Shown: positions 33,301 through 44,520 of the stretch, piece after piece
How positions within the stretch are numbered: position 1 is the stretch's first letter
Layout of the letters: each line of letters opens with the position of its first letter
DNA from: Ditylenchus dipsaci
Taxonomy: Eukaryota > Nematoda > Chromadorea > Rhabditida > Anguinidae
DNA: 64,000 nt
Assembly: GCA_004194705.1 (NCBI GenBank)
Contig: SADC01001171.1
Coordinates: 1 to 64,000 of the forward strand
Reading direction: 5' to 3'
Made by a program: the position numbers and the translations under genes
Notes under the pieces: generated by a model
The model's input: the letters and a program-made list of their open reading frames with translations, nothing else
Told to the model about the DNA's origin: nothing
The model's database searches: none

Positions 33301-33960
33301 AGCTATTCAACAATTCCCACAGCCAAAAACACTCACGGAAATTCGCTCTTTCATAGGGCTGTGAGTTACTTCAAAAGTTTGTGCCTGAATTTGCTGCCAT
33401 CATGAAGCCTATATATGACTTGACAAAAGAAAGTGCAGGACCTTGGACCCCGTCACACGCGAGCCTTCCAAACAATTTTTAAACAAGTGAGCAGTCCTCC
33501 AATCTTAGCACCACCAAAATTGATCAACCTTTCACATAGACACAGACGCTAGCTCGACCGCCATAGCTGCAGTTTTGCTCCAAACAGACGACGAAGGATC
33601 ACTTCACCCAATTGCTTACACTTCCAGAGTTCTCAACAAGGCTGAATCCAAGTATCCTTCCAGTAGAGAAGCGAAGCTCTGGCATCGTCTTTGCTCTCGC
33701 CAACTATAAAGCTTACATTAGTGGGAACAGGGACTACCCTCATCAGAACAGACAATGCTGCACTTTGTTCATTGTTTCAAGCGTAGAGACCTCACTGGAC
33801 GCCTGGCAAAGTATCAAATAGTCATATCAAACTTATGATCTCCGGATTGTGCATAGAAGCGGTAGAAGCAATCTGTTGGCAGATGCTCTATCACGATATC
33901 CTCCCAAGAATCCCAGACACCAGGAAACAAGATCAACTCAATCCTAATCACACCACAATT
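33301..33960 (+). CDS. pol: RNase H and connection domain
   Basis: The connection part LREIRSFIGL-like text (TEIRSFIGL) leads to an RNase H domain with the metal-binding start DTDASSTAIAAVLLQ (about 33540) and PIAYTSRVLNKAESKYPSS, as in gypsy-type polymerases. It degrades the RNA strand of the hybrid. Frame changes occur near 33660 and 33780. It ends with LLADALSR-like text at 33870, the usual RNase H terminus. Confidence 0.85.
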
Positions 33961-35745
33961 AACCATGGCTGAAGCTACAACCAAAGATCCAGTCTTAAGT
34001 ATGACAAGGACTTACCTACAAACGGTTGGCCAAAGGCGGACCTTTCACCTGACCTTCAGAAATACAAAAGCCAAATCAACAGAGTGAGCATCTTACAAAA
34101 CTGTTTGCTATGGAAACATCGACTTGTTGTACCAGTCAGTCAGCGAGACAAAATCTTAAGCTTGCTTCACAGTGCTCACATGGGTTGACAAGAATGACCA
34201 ACCAAGCTAAGCAACATTTTTTTGGCCCAACATGGAACAAGACATCAACACAAAGTCAAGAGCTGTGCAACTTGTCAAGTTTCGCAGGCGAAGAAAAAAG
34301 AACAGAGCTTCACCTTTGGCCAAAGACTGAAAAACCGTGGGTGAGACTACATGCAGACTTTTGTGGACCTTACCTTAACAGCACATGGCTAATCATCATA
34401 GACTCACATTCAAAATGGGCCTGAGATCGCCCTTATGCACTCAACCACCAGCAAGATGACCATTCAAGTGTTTGCCACTGTGTTTGCAACCCACGGACTC
34501 CCAGAAGAAATAGTTACAGATAATGGACCCCAATTTATCTCCAAAGAATTTGAAGAATTTTGCATAAGTCGGAGCATCAAGCATACTACCAGTAGTCCCT
34601 ATCATCAACAAAGCAACGGGTTAGCTGAAAAGTTTGTACACACACTCAAAAAGGCTATTCTCAAAGGCACATCTTCCGGGCTGACAAAGCTCGAAAGTGT
34701 GCGACAACTACTCATCCACTACCGCTCTACACCTCATCCATCAAGCGGAAAATCACCAAGTGAGCTTCTTTATGGTCGTCGGATTCGGACACTGCTAGAT
34801 ACTATGGTCCCTTCAGAGGTCCACCACCGAGTAGCTGTTGATGATGCCTACACTGAAGCCCTGAAACGCAACTACATCTCTCGACCTCAACAGAAAAATT
34901 TTGAAATTGGACAAACAGTTTATTCCAGAGATTATGGGAAAAAGGGTATTCCATGGGTTCCTAGCACATTGAGAAACAGATTGGTACCAATGTGTGGGAA
35001 GTACTCACTGACACAGGAAGACACACTAGACACACTGACCAGATCAAGGCAAGACAAGTTTCTACCACAGAAGATACTGAGAATCCCAAAACCTTACAAC
35101 CATCGATGAGCCAGAACGGGAATCACTAGACGACACATATGTCATCTACCCACCAGAAGAACACAGACAAGAGCAGAATTTAAAAGCAGCCAGCACTATT
35201 GAGATTACAGAGAGTGAAACGAGCAAGACTTCAAGTGAAAATGCAACTGACGGCACACACACTGCTGAACGACCGAAGCCCTGGTCACCTACAACTACCC
35301 TACCAGAAACAACCAGGACGTCCACGAAACACCTTGGTTGGTCTCCTACAACGATCAACTGTCCCAAGCGAGTCCAATCACGGAGAATGACACACCTTCG
35401 CCACTCTCCACAGCACAGGCAAAAATTGTTAAAAGCATCCAGGCTAGACAGGCAGCAAGATCTACCAGCAACAATCCACGGGAGCATGAACCGTTTTTAC
35501 ACCTACCATTTCAAAAATATTGTTACCAACCCATACTTCCACCACTAAGTGACGACCAAAGAAGAAACCCACACGTCGAAGAAATGCGGAGATCAAATGC
35601 GCCAGCCCCCCAAGAAGACAACACTTCAACCAAAACATTCGGATTCTCCGATACCCAGAACGAAGCAGGCAGCCTTCACGAAAGATGACAGAGTTCATGC
35701 AACAGAGAAAGGAACAGCTAAAACAGATAACTGAAAAAATTTGAA
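33961..35745 (+). CDS. int: Integrase with Ser/Thr-rich C-terminal tail
   Basis: DDE integrase that inserts the cDNA. An HHCC zinc region lies at about 34150-34290 (HSAHMG, then paired cysteines). The catalytic core has RLHADFCGPY (first Asp, about 34350), VTDNGPQFISKEFEEFC (second Asp, about 34510) and SPYHQQSNGLAEKFVHTL (Glu, about 34620), a D-D-35-E arrangement. TPHPSSGKSPSELLYGR is the conserved post-core stretch. The frame 34435-35109 is intact. Beyond it, 35110-35745 encodes low-complexity Ser/Thr/Pro text in two frames, probably the divergent C-terminus. A break near 34425 separates the zinc part from the core. Confidence 0.9.
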
Positions 35746-36109
35746 ACTCCTTTCCCATATTTCAATGTGCACTACCAATACTACTACCAACCCCATTCTA
35801 CTAAACTACCTACTTTTCTTTAACCTATTCAACTACTCCTTGATTAACTAGCTCAATTCTAAATTTCTAACTAGTGATCAGCAAATTTATTAGCAATAAA
35901 CAATTATCAACAACACAAACCTATGGCATGATTGTATCTAGCAAACGGCGGCTTTTGAAGAGTTTGAACATTTCATGCCGAACTTTCTCATTGACTTTAA
36001 CCTCTTCATGTATCTGAAACATTGAATATTTTCTTCTAGCAAACCAAATGATGGGAGTAAAAGCTGCTCTGGCAAAGCAAATGTCTGATTTGATTTTTCG
36101 TGAAAAGCA

Positions 36110-37092
36110 TTTATTTCAAGCCGGATTCACAAGAACAGAAACAGCAAACAGGACAAAACCTAGAAAAAATCAACAGCGGCAGCACTGAGTCAGAGCCACA
36201 CCAGCTGATAGAATAACTCTGTAAAACATCAAGTCAACAACAAAGAATGCGCAAATATCTACTCACCACACCTTGGACATCTGCTTGGCAGGCTCACACA
36301 TCTCTCCTAGATCCACTTGCTCAAACATGGCTGGCATAGAGATATTGCCTTAAAAGGAAGTACAAAATGAGTCAGAATACTTACAAGTTACCTGTATCAG
36401 GGCAGGTGTTGGACGATTTACCCTTGAAATGAGCTGACAACGGTGGACTCCACGCTGGAAAGCTGATTTGCCGGACATCTTTTGAGCAACAGCTTCTTCG
36501 ACAATCCGGTTCCTCTTAAGAATCTTGCTGAGCCGGCGACGTTTGCACCATGACAGAGTGCACAGACCCAACAAACCGTCTGCGCTAGCAACAAAAGCAG
36601 TCCAACAACTAGCTCCACCAACAACCAAATTTGAGCTATGGACAGCCAGCCATTTCGGCTATAATCGTCTAAAGCATTAGGGTCAATATGCGACGGAAGA
36701 CACCACTTGGTGCCTCGAACCTAAAAGCAAAGCCAGTAAATCCCCGAAGAAGAAAAAAAAGTTAAGAGTAACTCAGCTGGCCGGAAACAGCGAGACCCAT
36801 TCTCGCAGACCTCATCACCACAAACAGGAGAAAATGGGCACCCAAGTCAGCATCTAAAAAAGTAGATAAATGACCAACCAAAAGAAAGCAGAGTTTCACT
36901 ACTCACAACCAACTCAAGAGCGGCAGTAAAAATCAAAAGGAATGCACAAAGCCAACTCAGCAAACAACCACCTAAACGAAATTATTTTAACTACTTAAAA
37001 AGTTGATTTACTAGAGCACCAACCTGATCAGCCAATTGGAAACAGCCAGCAAAATAAGCTAACAGAAGATAAAGCTTGCAACCTTGGTCCAT
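36110..37092 (-). CDS. Antisense spliced membrane-protein-like gene inside the LTR element
   Basis: On the strand opposite to gag-pol, ATG 37092 opens a signal-peptide-like exon (KLYLLLAYFAGCFQLADQ, to 37024). Putative further exons are 36971-36907 (strongly hydrophobic), 36853-36773 (cysteine-rich, CPFSPVCGDEVCENGSRC), 36720-36392 (a transmembrane stretch IWLLVELVVGLLLLLAQ followed by basic KRRRLSKILKR), 36348-36267 (PAMFEQVDLGEMCEPAKQMS) and a short last exon near 36218. All borders have GT/AG and the gaps are about 50-60 nt. A minus-strand AATAAA lies at 36115-36110. At least three one-base frame breaks remain, so the exact protein is uncertain. The product looks like a small single-pass surface protein. 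I do not recognise its family. Such introns would survive retrotransposition only in antisense orientation. Confidence 0.55.
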
Positions 37093-37350
37093 TGCCAAAC
37101 TATCTTTCTAAGACTAGCAATAGCTGAATAATGATTGTGAAATCACACCACAATGCCTAACCGATGCGACTCAGAGCTGCAAAGGAAAAGCAGCATCAAG
37201 CAAAATCCTACATTTCAAATAATGGAATACAATCCGACAGCAAAAAAATACACAGATACCACTTGGAGATTCAAACAAGAACTTTGCCACCAAATGCCAC
37301 ACTTCAACAAACTCTCTTGCCAGGACAACCTGCCGATGAACACCTTTGAA

Positions 37351-37359
37351 TGGTGGGGG
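37351..37359 (+). other. Polypurine tract of the LTR element
   Basis: TGGTGGGGG directly precedes the 3' LTR and fits the plus-strand primer position. Confidence 0.7.
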
Positions 37360-37572
37360 TGTCATATGGAAAACCATATGAGGATCACAAAGGAAGACGA
37401 GAAATGATCGATGGGAGAAGAACCCAGATAGTACTATAAAAGATAGCAAATTAGGGAAAACGGGGCAGTTGTTCAGGGGAACAACTGTCACGCTCCCTTT
37501 GATCAGATGTGTGTATTTGCTGTAAATAAAGAGATTATTAACCCCAGTCTCCCACACCTAAGATGCATTTCA
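37360..37572 (+). repeat. 3' LTR
   Basis: 213 bp. Aligned by eye to the 5' LTR, it lacks one C in CCCC and one G in GG and is otherwise identical. It is followed by the AGTTT target duplication. Confidence 0.95.
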
Positions 37573-37997
37573 AGTTTAAAAGTCGGTTCCGAACTTTTGG
37601 TACACTAGTTAAAAGATTACACTCATCCTGCTCTAACTTTCTATAAAAACAGAACTTCTGTATCTTCAGAATAAAAAAAGTTCTGAGTCTGAGAATGGTA
37701 AAATTTCAGCTACCAAAATTGTATGTGCTTCGTATAAATGCTCATAGTTTATCCCAGCATGCTTATACATAAATACCTGAAAATTTTACTATTCTCAGCT
37801 CATAATTTTTTTATTCTGAGTATATGGAAATTCTTTGTTTATAGAAAGTAAGAGCAGAATGTGTGTGATAAAAAAAATTGCCCAATTTTGAATGGTCTTG
37901 ATAATTTTGGGAATTTTCGGAAAGTAAAACATGGTGATCCAAGACTTTGTGACACTTTTAAACAGCCACAACTTTTTTCCTAAACCAAATTAAAAAT

Positions 37998-38807
37998 GGC
38001 TCAAATTGTTTTACCCCGCCAAATTACTGATTTACCCTCAAAATTTGAATTTTGAGCAAAATAATCATTTACCCCGCCAAATTACTGATTTACCCCGCAA
38101 ATTATTTATTTACCCGCCAAATTCAAATTTTAGTCAAATATTGCAGTCAATTTTGCGGAAATTCAAATTTTATAGTTAAAAATAACTTGGATCGCCCAGA
38201 ATCCTACCCCGGAATGGCCAGAATCCTTGAAAGTTGTTTTTTGGGGGTTTACTAAAGGGGGAGTAAACTTTTCCGAAAATTCGATTGAGCGGATCAGAAT
38301 TCCAGTCCGATGGGCTGAATCACTCAAAATTCCACCCTGAACCATTCTCAACCCTCTTAAACCATTTATTCCATGATTTAGGGGATTAATATACTGGTTC
38401 GAATGGTTTAAGGTGGTTAAAGATGGTTGAGAATGTTCAGGGTGAGATTTTGAGCGATTTAGCCCATCGGACTGGAATTCTGATCCGCTCAATCGAATTT
38501 TCGGGAAAAGTTTACTCCCTTTTAGTAAAACCCCCAAAAAACCAACTTTCAAGAACTTCTGGCCATTCCGGGTAGGATTCTGGGCGATCCAAGTTATTTT
38601 TAACTATAAAATTTGAATTTCCGCAAAATTTACTGCAATATTTGACTAAAAATTTGAATTTGGCGGGGTAAATAAATAATTTAGCGGGGTAAATCAGTAA
38701 TTTGGCGGGGTGTGATGAGTATTTTGCTCAAAATTCAAATTTGGCGGGGTAAAAAATTAATTTGGCGGGGTAAATCAGTAATTTGGCGGGGTAAATTAGT
38801 TACAACA
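37998..38807. mobile_element. hAT-type foldback element, reversed relative of 8579-9429
   Basis: The same TTTACCCCGCCAAATTACTGA arrays and inner GAGCGGATCAGA block as 8579-9429, with left and right ends exchanged. The flanks TTAAAAAT / TTAAAAAA are compatible with an 8-bp duplication. Confidence 0.85.
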
Positions 38808-39296
38808 TTAAAAAATTTGGTCTACGCGGACGACACAGTTTAATCTCCCGTGTGGTTTAGTGTAGAATGGTAGTGTATAATGATAGTGTATAAAAACACG
38901 ATCTTTAATTGGTTCTACTTTAATTTAGCCCTGACCATCTGTAGGCCATTCAAAGTCTAAGGCTTAAACCACAGGGTGGGACGACATTATATACAAAAGA
39001 CGAGTCGATCATGAGAGCTCTTAGCAAAATGCGCGTGTGTCATTTCAAAATTAGTACATGAAAATTCCTTAAATTTATTCACAACACATTTTTAAATCAA
39101 AAAGTTATTAATTTTTTTCAGTTATTTAAATTACAAAAACAGACAAATGATTGCAGTGGCGCTGAAAAAAATGCCAAAAGCCAGAGCAGTAAGCGTTTCA
39201 CCACCACTTGAAGTCAAGTATTTGAAAGATCGTCACAGTCTTGGAGGAACTTTTTTCCTTCAGTAGCATTCTTACTGTAAAATTGTCTGTTTAGTG

Positions 39297-39500
39297 CAGG
39301 GCTCGGAAACGTCCTTTATTTAAAAGATTTATCTTTATTTGAGATCCGAAATCTTTAGAAATTTTTGAGATTTTAGGTCAAAATCTTTATTTTTGTTCCT
39401 CAAAAATCAATAAACACTGGATAAAATGGCACTTTTTGACCAAATGTCTTTTATTTTACCAAAATGTCCTTTATTTGAAAATTTTGATTCCCGAGCCCTG
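39297..39500. mobile_element. hAT-type MITE, TCCTTTATTT type
   Basis: 204 bp. Ends CAGGGCTCGGAA and TTCCCGAGCCCTG (inverted). Exact duplication GTTTAGTG on both sides. Confidence 0.95.
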
Positions 39501-39531
39501 GTTTAGTGCAATATTTGTTGTTAGCAAACTA

Positions 39532-39660
<129 letters not shown>

Positions 39661-39849
39661 TTATTGCAAAATTCAAAATTTACTCGCAGTTGCCGAGCTC
39701 TGGAATAAGCATCTGGTGATTGACAAACAACTTTTGCAACTCCACAACAATTGGATGGCTTAATTATTATTATTTTTTAGAAAAAATAGCATTCTAAAAA
39801 AGTTATGAAAAGAATCAAATCAAATTTACTTATTTTGTTATTTTAACAA

Positions 39850-40680
39850 CTAGGGAAAAGTTCGAAAAAAAAGACAGAATCCGCACTGGCCCAAAAACCG
39901 GTTTAAACCTCGTTTTCACGCTATTTGAGCACTTTACCTTACATACATTTTCGATCAAGAGTCTTGCCCAAAATCATGTCTAAGGTAACTGAGTGGGCGC
40001 ATCTTTAACTCTCATGGGGCTTGGAGTTGAGATGCGCACACCACATACCTTAGACACAAATCACTCGAAAGTTACTCTGGATGCATGAAAAAAATTCATA
40101 CCAGAGTTTCTTATTGCGATAGGCCCCAGTTGACAAAACTACCGTATATTCTCTATTAGAAGGCCCGAGCCTTCTATTTTTCAACCCTAAAAAAGTCGGA
40201 AAAAATTTGGGTCGATTTTGAGATTTTTGCGTGCTCAACCAAAATTTTAAAAGTGGAATCAGGTAAGCTCGTGCTAACTAAGAAAACGCGAAAAACAGAT
40301 TTGCGAATTTCTTTTTCTAGGCTGATATATAGGTCCTCAAGGGGGGCCTTCTATTAGAGAAAGGCCTTCTAATCGAGAATATACGGTATGTTTAAATATT
40401 ATCTTTTTGGTCTTTTAGAGACGTCTACGTACCCTTTTAGGTTGAGTTACCTCAGTCGCCGAGGCAAAAATGCAAAAAAAAAATCAAAAATTCTAAAAAA
40501 TGTCTTGCCACTTATTTTTTGTTGCTATTTTACGTTTGAAGTAGCTAAAATGCTCTTAGGACGCCGTTTTGGCCATTTTTGGGCCAGGGAGGGTTTCGTA
40601 GTTTAGCCAAAAGAATCACTTAGGAGACGTTTAAAGATGATTTTAAACTGTTGAAAAATGAGACTAACAGCGACAACTTG
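39850..40680. repeat. Foldback relative of 6540-7806
   Basis: Shares ATCATGTCTAAGGTAA, GATGCGCACACC, ACCTTAGACACAAATCACT and CATACCAGAGTTTC with 7250-7430. It is interrupted by the CCGTATATTC MITE at 40140-40388. Confidence 0.7.
40140..40388. mobile_element. TA-flanked CCGTATTTTC-type MITE
   Basis: Ends TACCGTATATTCTCTATTAG and CTAATCGAGAATATACGGTA. The superfamily is not assigned. Relatives at 51795-52027 and 52265-52530. Confidence 0.85.
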
Positions 40681-41175
40681 AAAACCGAATTTTCGAATTT
40701 TTTCACAAAAATAATCAGCCGCACCCTAAAACATGTTTCCACACATCCTCAGATGCTAAAACGTTGAAAAGAAACATAATTTTTGGTTGATTTGAGCCAG
40801 GGCGTAATTGTATAGTCCGGCCAAAAACAAAAAATCTTTCAATGACAACACTATTAATGTTTCAAATAAAAAATTACCTGAAAAAACACAGGTAAGACCC
40901 TCTTAACGCGTCTAAAAAACTTTAAATTAAGTAAGTAGTTAGGAAGCGTATTGCTGTCTACTGTCTGGCAAAGAACACATATACTCATCATATTTATACT
41001 TCTGGCGCAACTGTCTAGCAGTAAAAGTGCGATTGTCTTTGTTCACAATGGTCTCTAAAATGATAAACTTTTTTAAGGTAAAATTTCCATTCAAAGAATT
41101 CCTCGAAATTTTTGATTCTTGGGTCAACAAAATTTTTCCTTAATTTTTTATTTACTTTTTTAATTCAGTGTACAC

Positions 41176-41548
41176 CAGGGCTACAGCCGGGATCATGTTT
41201 TGCCGCTTCTATTTTTCTGTTTTCTGATTCTGTTTATTTTGCGACAAAAAAACAGAAAAATCATGGGCCTAAGTTATAGGCTCAAGTCATAAGCACAAAA
41301 TACCAGTTTTAAGACCAAATTTTGATCAATTTCGCTCCTTGTTAGGACTGGAGAAACATCTCCATATTTTCGATGTGGGGAGCAAGCTTTTTTCAAAAAT
41401 CAACATTTTGGCTTAAAATTTTGACTTTCTGTTAGGTTCTGTTTTTCTGTGTTTTTCACTTCTGTTTTTCTGCTTCTGTTTTTTCAGAACAATACCGTTT
41501 TTTTGTTTTCCTGCTTCTGATTTTCGAAAAAAGCCAGCTGCAGATCTG
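41176..41548. mobile_element. hAT-type MITE, TTTTCTGTTTTCTG array
   Basis: Flanks GTGTACAC / GTGTACAT (7 of 8). Starts CAGGGCTACAGC and ends GCTGCAGATCTG. The interior is dominated by TTCTGTTTTTCTG units near both ends. Confidence 0.85.
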
Positions 41549-41605
41549 GTGTACATCTATGTTCCAAAAAACTACACGAAAATAAAAAAAACTTATAATT
41601 TTTAA

Positions 41606-41915
41606 AGGGCATGCTCGCCGCCGATGTAAATATTTTGAAAGGCGGGTACCAGGTCAATTCAAACGAGAATTATTTAAAATTAATTTTAGTTAAGTACCCT
41701 GCAAGGAATAAGTAGTCAAAACACTTCCTTTGTGTAATAGCATCAGTGGCCTTGTGGGATAGAGGTGGCGATCTGCGAAAGTTGGTCATCAGTTCGATCC
41801 CACCGGAGCTACATTTTTTCCTCGACTTTTCCAAAATTTCGTCAAATTAATTCTCGTTTGAACTTCCCTGGTACCCGCCTTTCAAAAAATTCCCATCGGC
41901 GACGAGCATGCCCCT
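41606..41915. mobile_element. TTAA-flanked piggyBac-like MITE with tRNA-like insert
   Basis: TTAA at both ends, with inverted termini AGGGCATGCTCGCC / CGACGAGCATGCCCCT and then AAAGGCGGGTACCAG. 310 bp. Inside lies a tRNA-like segment (41737-41812) with a GTTCGATCCCACC B box. The same-sized copy at 60226-60536 has the same layout. A solo right end is at 41988-42074. Confidence 0.85.
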
Positions 41916-42339
41916 TTAACGCCTAATCGAAATTTTAATTGCCGCCGCTATCTTGATTACTTATTCCCCGCAGGGTACTCAACTAAAATTTATTTTAAAA
42001 TAATTTTTATTTGAATTTCGCTGGTACCCGCCTTTCAAAATATTTCCATCGACGACGAGCATGCCCCTTTAATGTCACTTATGGCTCATTTGCGTACTTC
42101 GAGTTCGGACCTTCTTAATATTTTTTTCAATCCAAGAGGCAAATGTTTAAATAATTTTATTAGAAGTAATAAAAGTATTAGGTAGCCACAAGATTCTGTT
42201 TTCTGATGAGGTATCATTGCTAAAACATGCTTGCAAAATGAGGCAAAAAAGTGAAATTATAAGGCATGTCAGAAATTAAAATTTATTTTCTGACTTGTTT
42301 CATACTTTTAATTTACTAACATTTGCCTCTTTGACTAAG

Positions 42340-43037
42340 GAACGTGCTCGTCGCCGATGGGAATATTTTGAAAGGCAGGTGGCAGCGAAATTCAAGCGAG
42401 AATTAAGACAGCATCCCAAGTGCCTGCCCTCTCCAAAGAGTATTTTTCTCTCAGCCAAGTTTTTTCATTTTTGCCTAAGCCTAAGGCAGGGCTCGTATTT
42501 GTTCTTCTTAAAAAGATTTGTCCTTTTGGGACCCAAAATATTTTCATTTTTGAAGTTTTAATCAAAATCTTTTTTCGCTCCAAAATAGCAATAAGTACTG
42601 ATAGAATGACCCTTTTTCTTCAAAAATGGTCAAAATGCCTTTTTCTCCCGAATGTCCTTTTTCAAAATTTTTTGTTACATGCCCTGGCCCAAGGTCTGAG
42701 CCTAAAACTAAGCCTTAGTTAGCGTGCTGCACATTGCGAAATAGAAAACTTAAAAAAAATGAAGCGAATCCAAAATAGTACGCTTTGAGAAAAATACTCT
42801 TCTGAGGGGGGGGTACGTGGGCTTTTACGGAGAATTAATTTGACAACATTTTGGAAAAGTTGAGGTAAATGAATACCTCCAGCCTGAATCGAACCGACGA
42901 GCAACTTTCGCAGTTTGCCGCTGCTATCACACTAGGCCACCCACGCTATGTTTTCGATTACCTATTCCCCGCAGGGTACTTAACTTAAAATAATTAAAAA
43001 TAATTCTCGTTTGAATAGACTTGGTTCCATCGCCGGC
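42340..43037. mobile_element. Diverged TTAA-type MITE copy interrupted by other insertions
   Basis: Left GTGCTCGTCGCCGATGGG and right CGGCGAGCATGCCCCTTTAA. It holds the hAT-type MITE 42487-42686 and a degenerate tRNA-like part at 42870-42950. Confidence 0.65.
42487..42686. mobile_element. hAT-type MITE, TGTCCTTTT type
   Basis: 200 bp. Flanks GCCTAAGG / GCCCAAGG (7 of 8). Ends CAGGGCTCG and ACATGCCCTG. Related to 39297 and 63450. Confidence 0.9.
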
Positions 43038-43249
43038 GAGCATGCCCCTTTAAAGAGGTGTCAAAATTGGTGCCCGCCAATTCAAAATTTTTTTCCTAAT
43101 CATTGAACTTCTGTACGGATTTTTAAATGACCATAGTCGTCGTTAACAACGAGAATTTCGCACATTTGAATGCGCGCGGACACTTTTTCATCTGTTGTCG
43201 TTTTTCAAATGAAGTTGATTAGAATAAGATAGGAAAAGCTTAACGTATT

Positions 43250-43325
43250 ACTTGTTAGTGCAGTGGTAAAGCGCCTTCACCGGTCTGAATTGCTAGTGGG
43301 TTCTATTCCCAATGCCTGCTTCCCT
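43250..43325 (+). repeat. tRNA-like sequence
   Basis: TTAGTGCAGTGGTAAAGCG resembles an A box and GGGTTCTATTCCC a B box. No full cloverleaf, so probably SINE-derived. Confidence 0.5.
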
Positions 43326-43354
43326 TTTTTCCTGAACATCCCTGAATATTTTAA

Positions 43355-43700
43355 GCAGCGAGCAATTGCGTAATTCCAATTCAGATCGCGCCAATGTAGA
43401 TTGCGCAAATGCGGATTGCCCAATTGATATTGCGCTAAAATCAAATTGCGCAAATTCATATTGCGCTAAAATCAGCTTACCAGATTTCTTCTTAAAAATC
43501 GGCATGTCGGATTGTTAGAGATGACGTAAGTAAAAATAGCAGCATGGTTTCGATTGAAAATTTATGGGCTAACATTATTCCTTGCAATGTTAAGCCTTAT
43601 CAGGATTTCGGAGCAATTTGTGCGATTTGCATTTGCGCAATTTGAAATTTTGCAATCGCTCGCTGCCCAATATTTTCGCAATAATCGTGGTGTCCCAATT
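43355..43700. repeat. ATTGCGCAAAT array pair
   Basis: Units of TTGCGCAAAT / AATTGCGC at 43355-43470 face inverse units at 43610-43690, as in the other subterminal-array elements. The ends were not resolved. Confidence 0.5.
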
Positions 43701-44520
43701 CTTATTGTCGGCAACGGCTATGGTCCTTTAACATGTTTTCTAAAAAAACATAAATTAAAAAATTTTAAATTGGCAGGCACCGATTTCGAAAGCGTTGGCA
43801 TGCCCTTTCAAAAACAAAATTTTTTCAAATACACTCTTTAATGCATACTCAAAACAGGCTCATCCATTTTCGAGTCCAAGCAGGTGGTCAAGACACTCAC
43901 TGCTCTTAAGACATTGAATTATTATTTCTTTTCAAAATGGAATAAAGTCTTACTTGCACGTTTCACTGCTTTTTTGATAGTGTTGGTAGTGTCCATCGGG
44001 TCCACTTCTAGGTCCGTCTCTAAAGTCTGGTAAACCATGAAATACCTTGAAAATAATTTTTGAGCTATTCAAGAAAACAACTAAAAATATTACGAGATCG
44101 TCGCAGTATCCTTTCCAAATTTTAGTCAGTGCATAACGTTCTTTTTTGCAGATGAGCCATTGCTTATCCTGATCACATATAGAAGCGGCGATTCAGTAGA
44201 ATTTAATTCAGCAAATTCTGTCTTTTTAATTAAAATGTAGATGGTGACGAGGTGAGACAAAAGACAAGATTGGTACTTCATTTCTGAAAATTTAGTGTTT
44301 CAGTTTGGTAAGCTCTGAAATTTTTTGAGATTATTTGCTACAGGATGTTCAATTCCTTTGTGTTCAAAACTTTTGACGCTACTGCCGCATAAGATCCAAC
44401 CCAGTGTTTGCACCACACCCTCTCAATATTTCCTCAGTCCTTAATTCGATTTTAGAGCAAAAAAAACGCTCCGTCCCCCTCCCCTCCCGAATTCCGCCTT
44501 GGTCCCCATTTTTTTATCTA

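Larger units (their letters stand above)
27021..37572 (+). mobile_element. Complete Ty3/gypsy-type LTR retroelement with glycoprotein-like block and antisense gene
   Basis: The element is bounded by TG..CA LTRs and a 5-bp duplication AGTTT (27016-27020 and 37573-37577). Order: 5' LTR, primer-binding site, about 0.8 kb leader, gag with three CCHC knuckles, glycoprotein-like block, protease, reverse transcriptase (YLDD), RNase H, integrase, antisense spliced gene, purine tract, 3' LTR. The total of about 10.55 kb is long for the group. The LTRs differ only by two one-base indels in G/C runs, so insertion is recent. Yet several sense frames are interrupted by one-base shifts, which argues for consensus errors or for mobilisation in trans. 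The RT and integrase type place it in Metaviridae (Ty3/gypsy). Confidence 0.93.

Noticed and set aside
41737..41812. Functional tRNA gene
   Set aside because: The B box is good, but acceptor stem pairing and a plausible anticodon arm are lacking, and it recurs inside several MITE copies.
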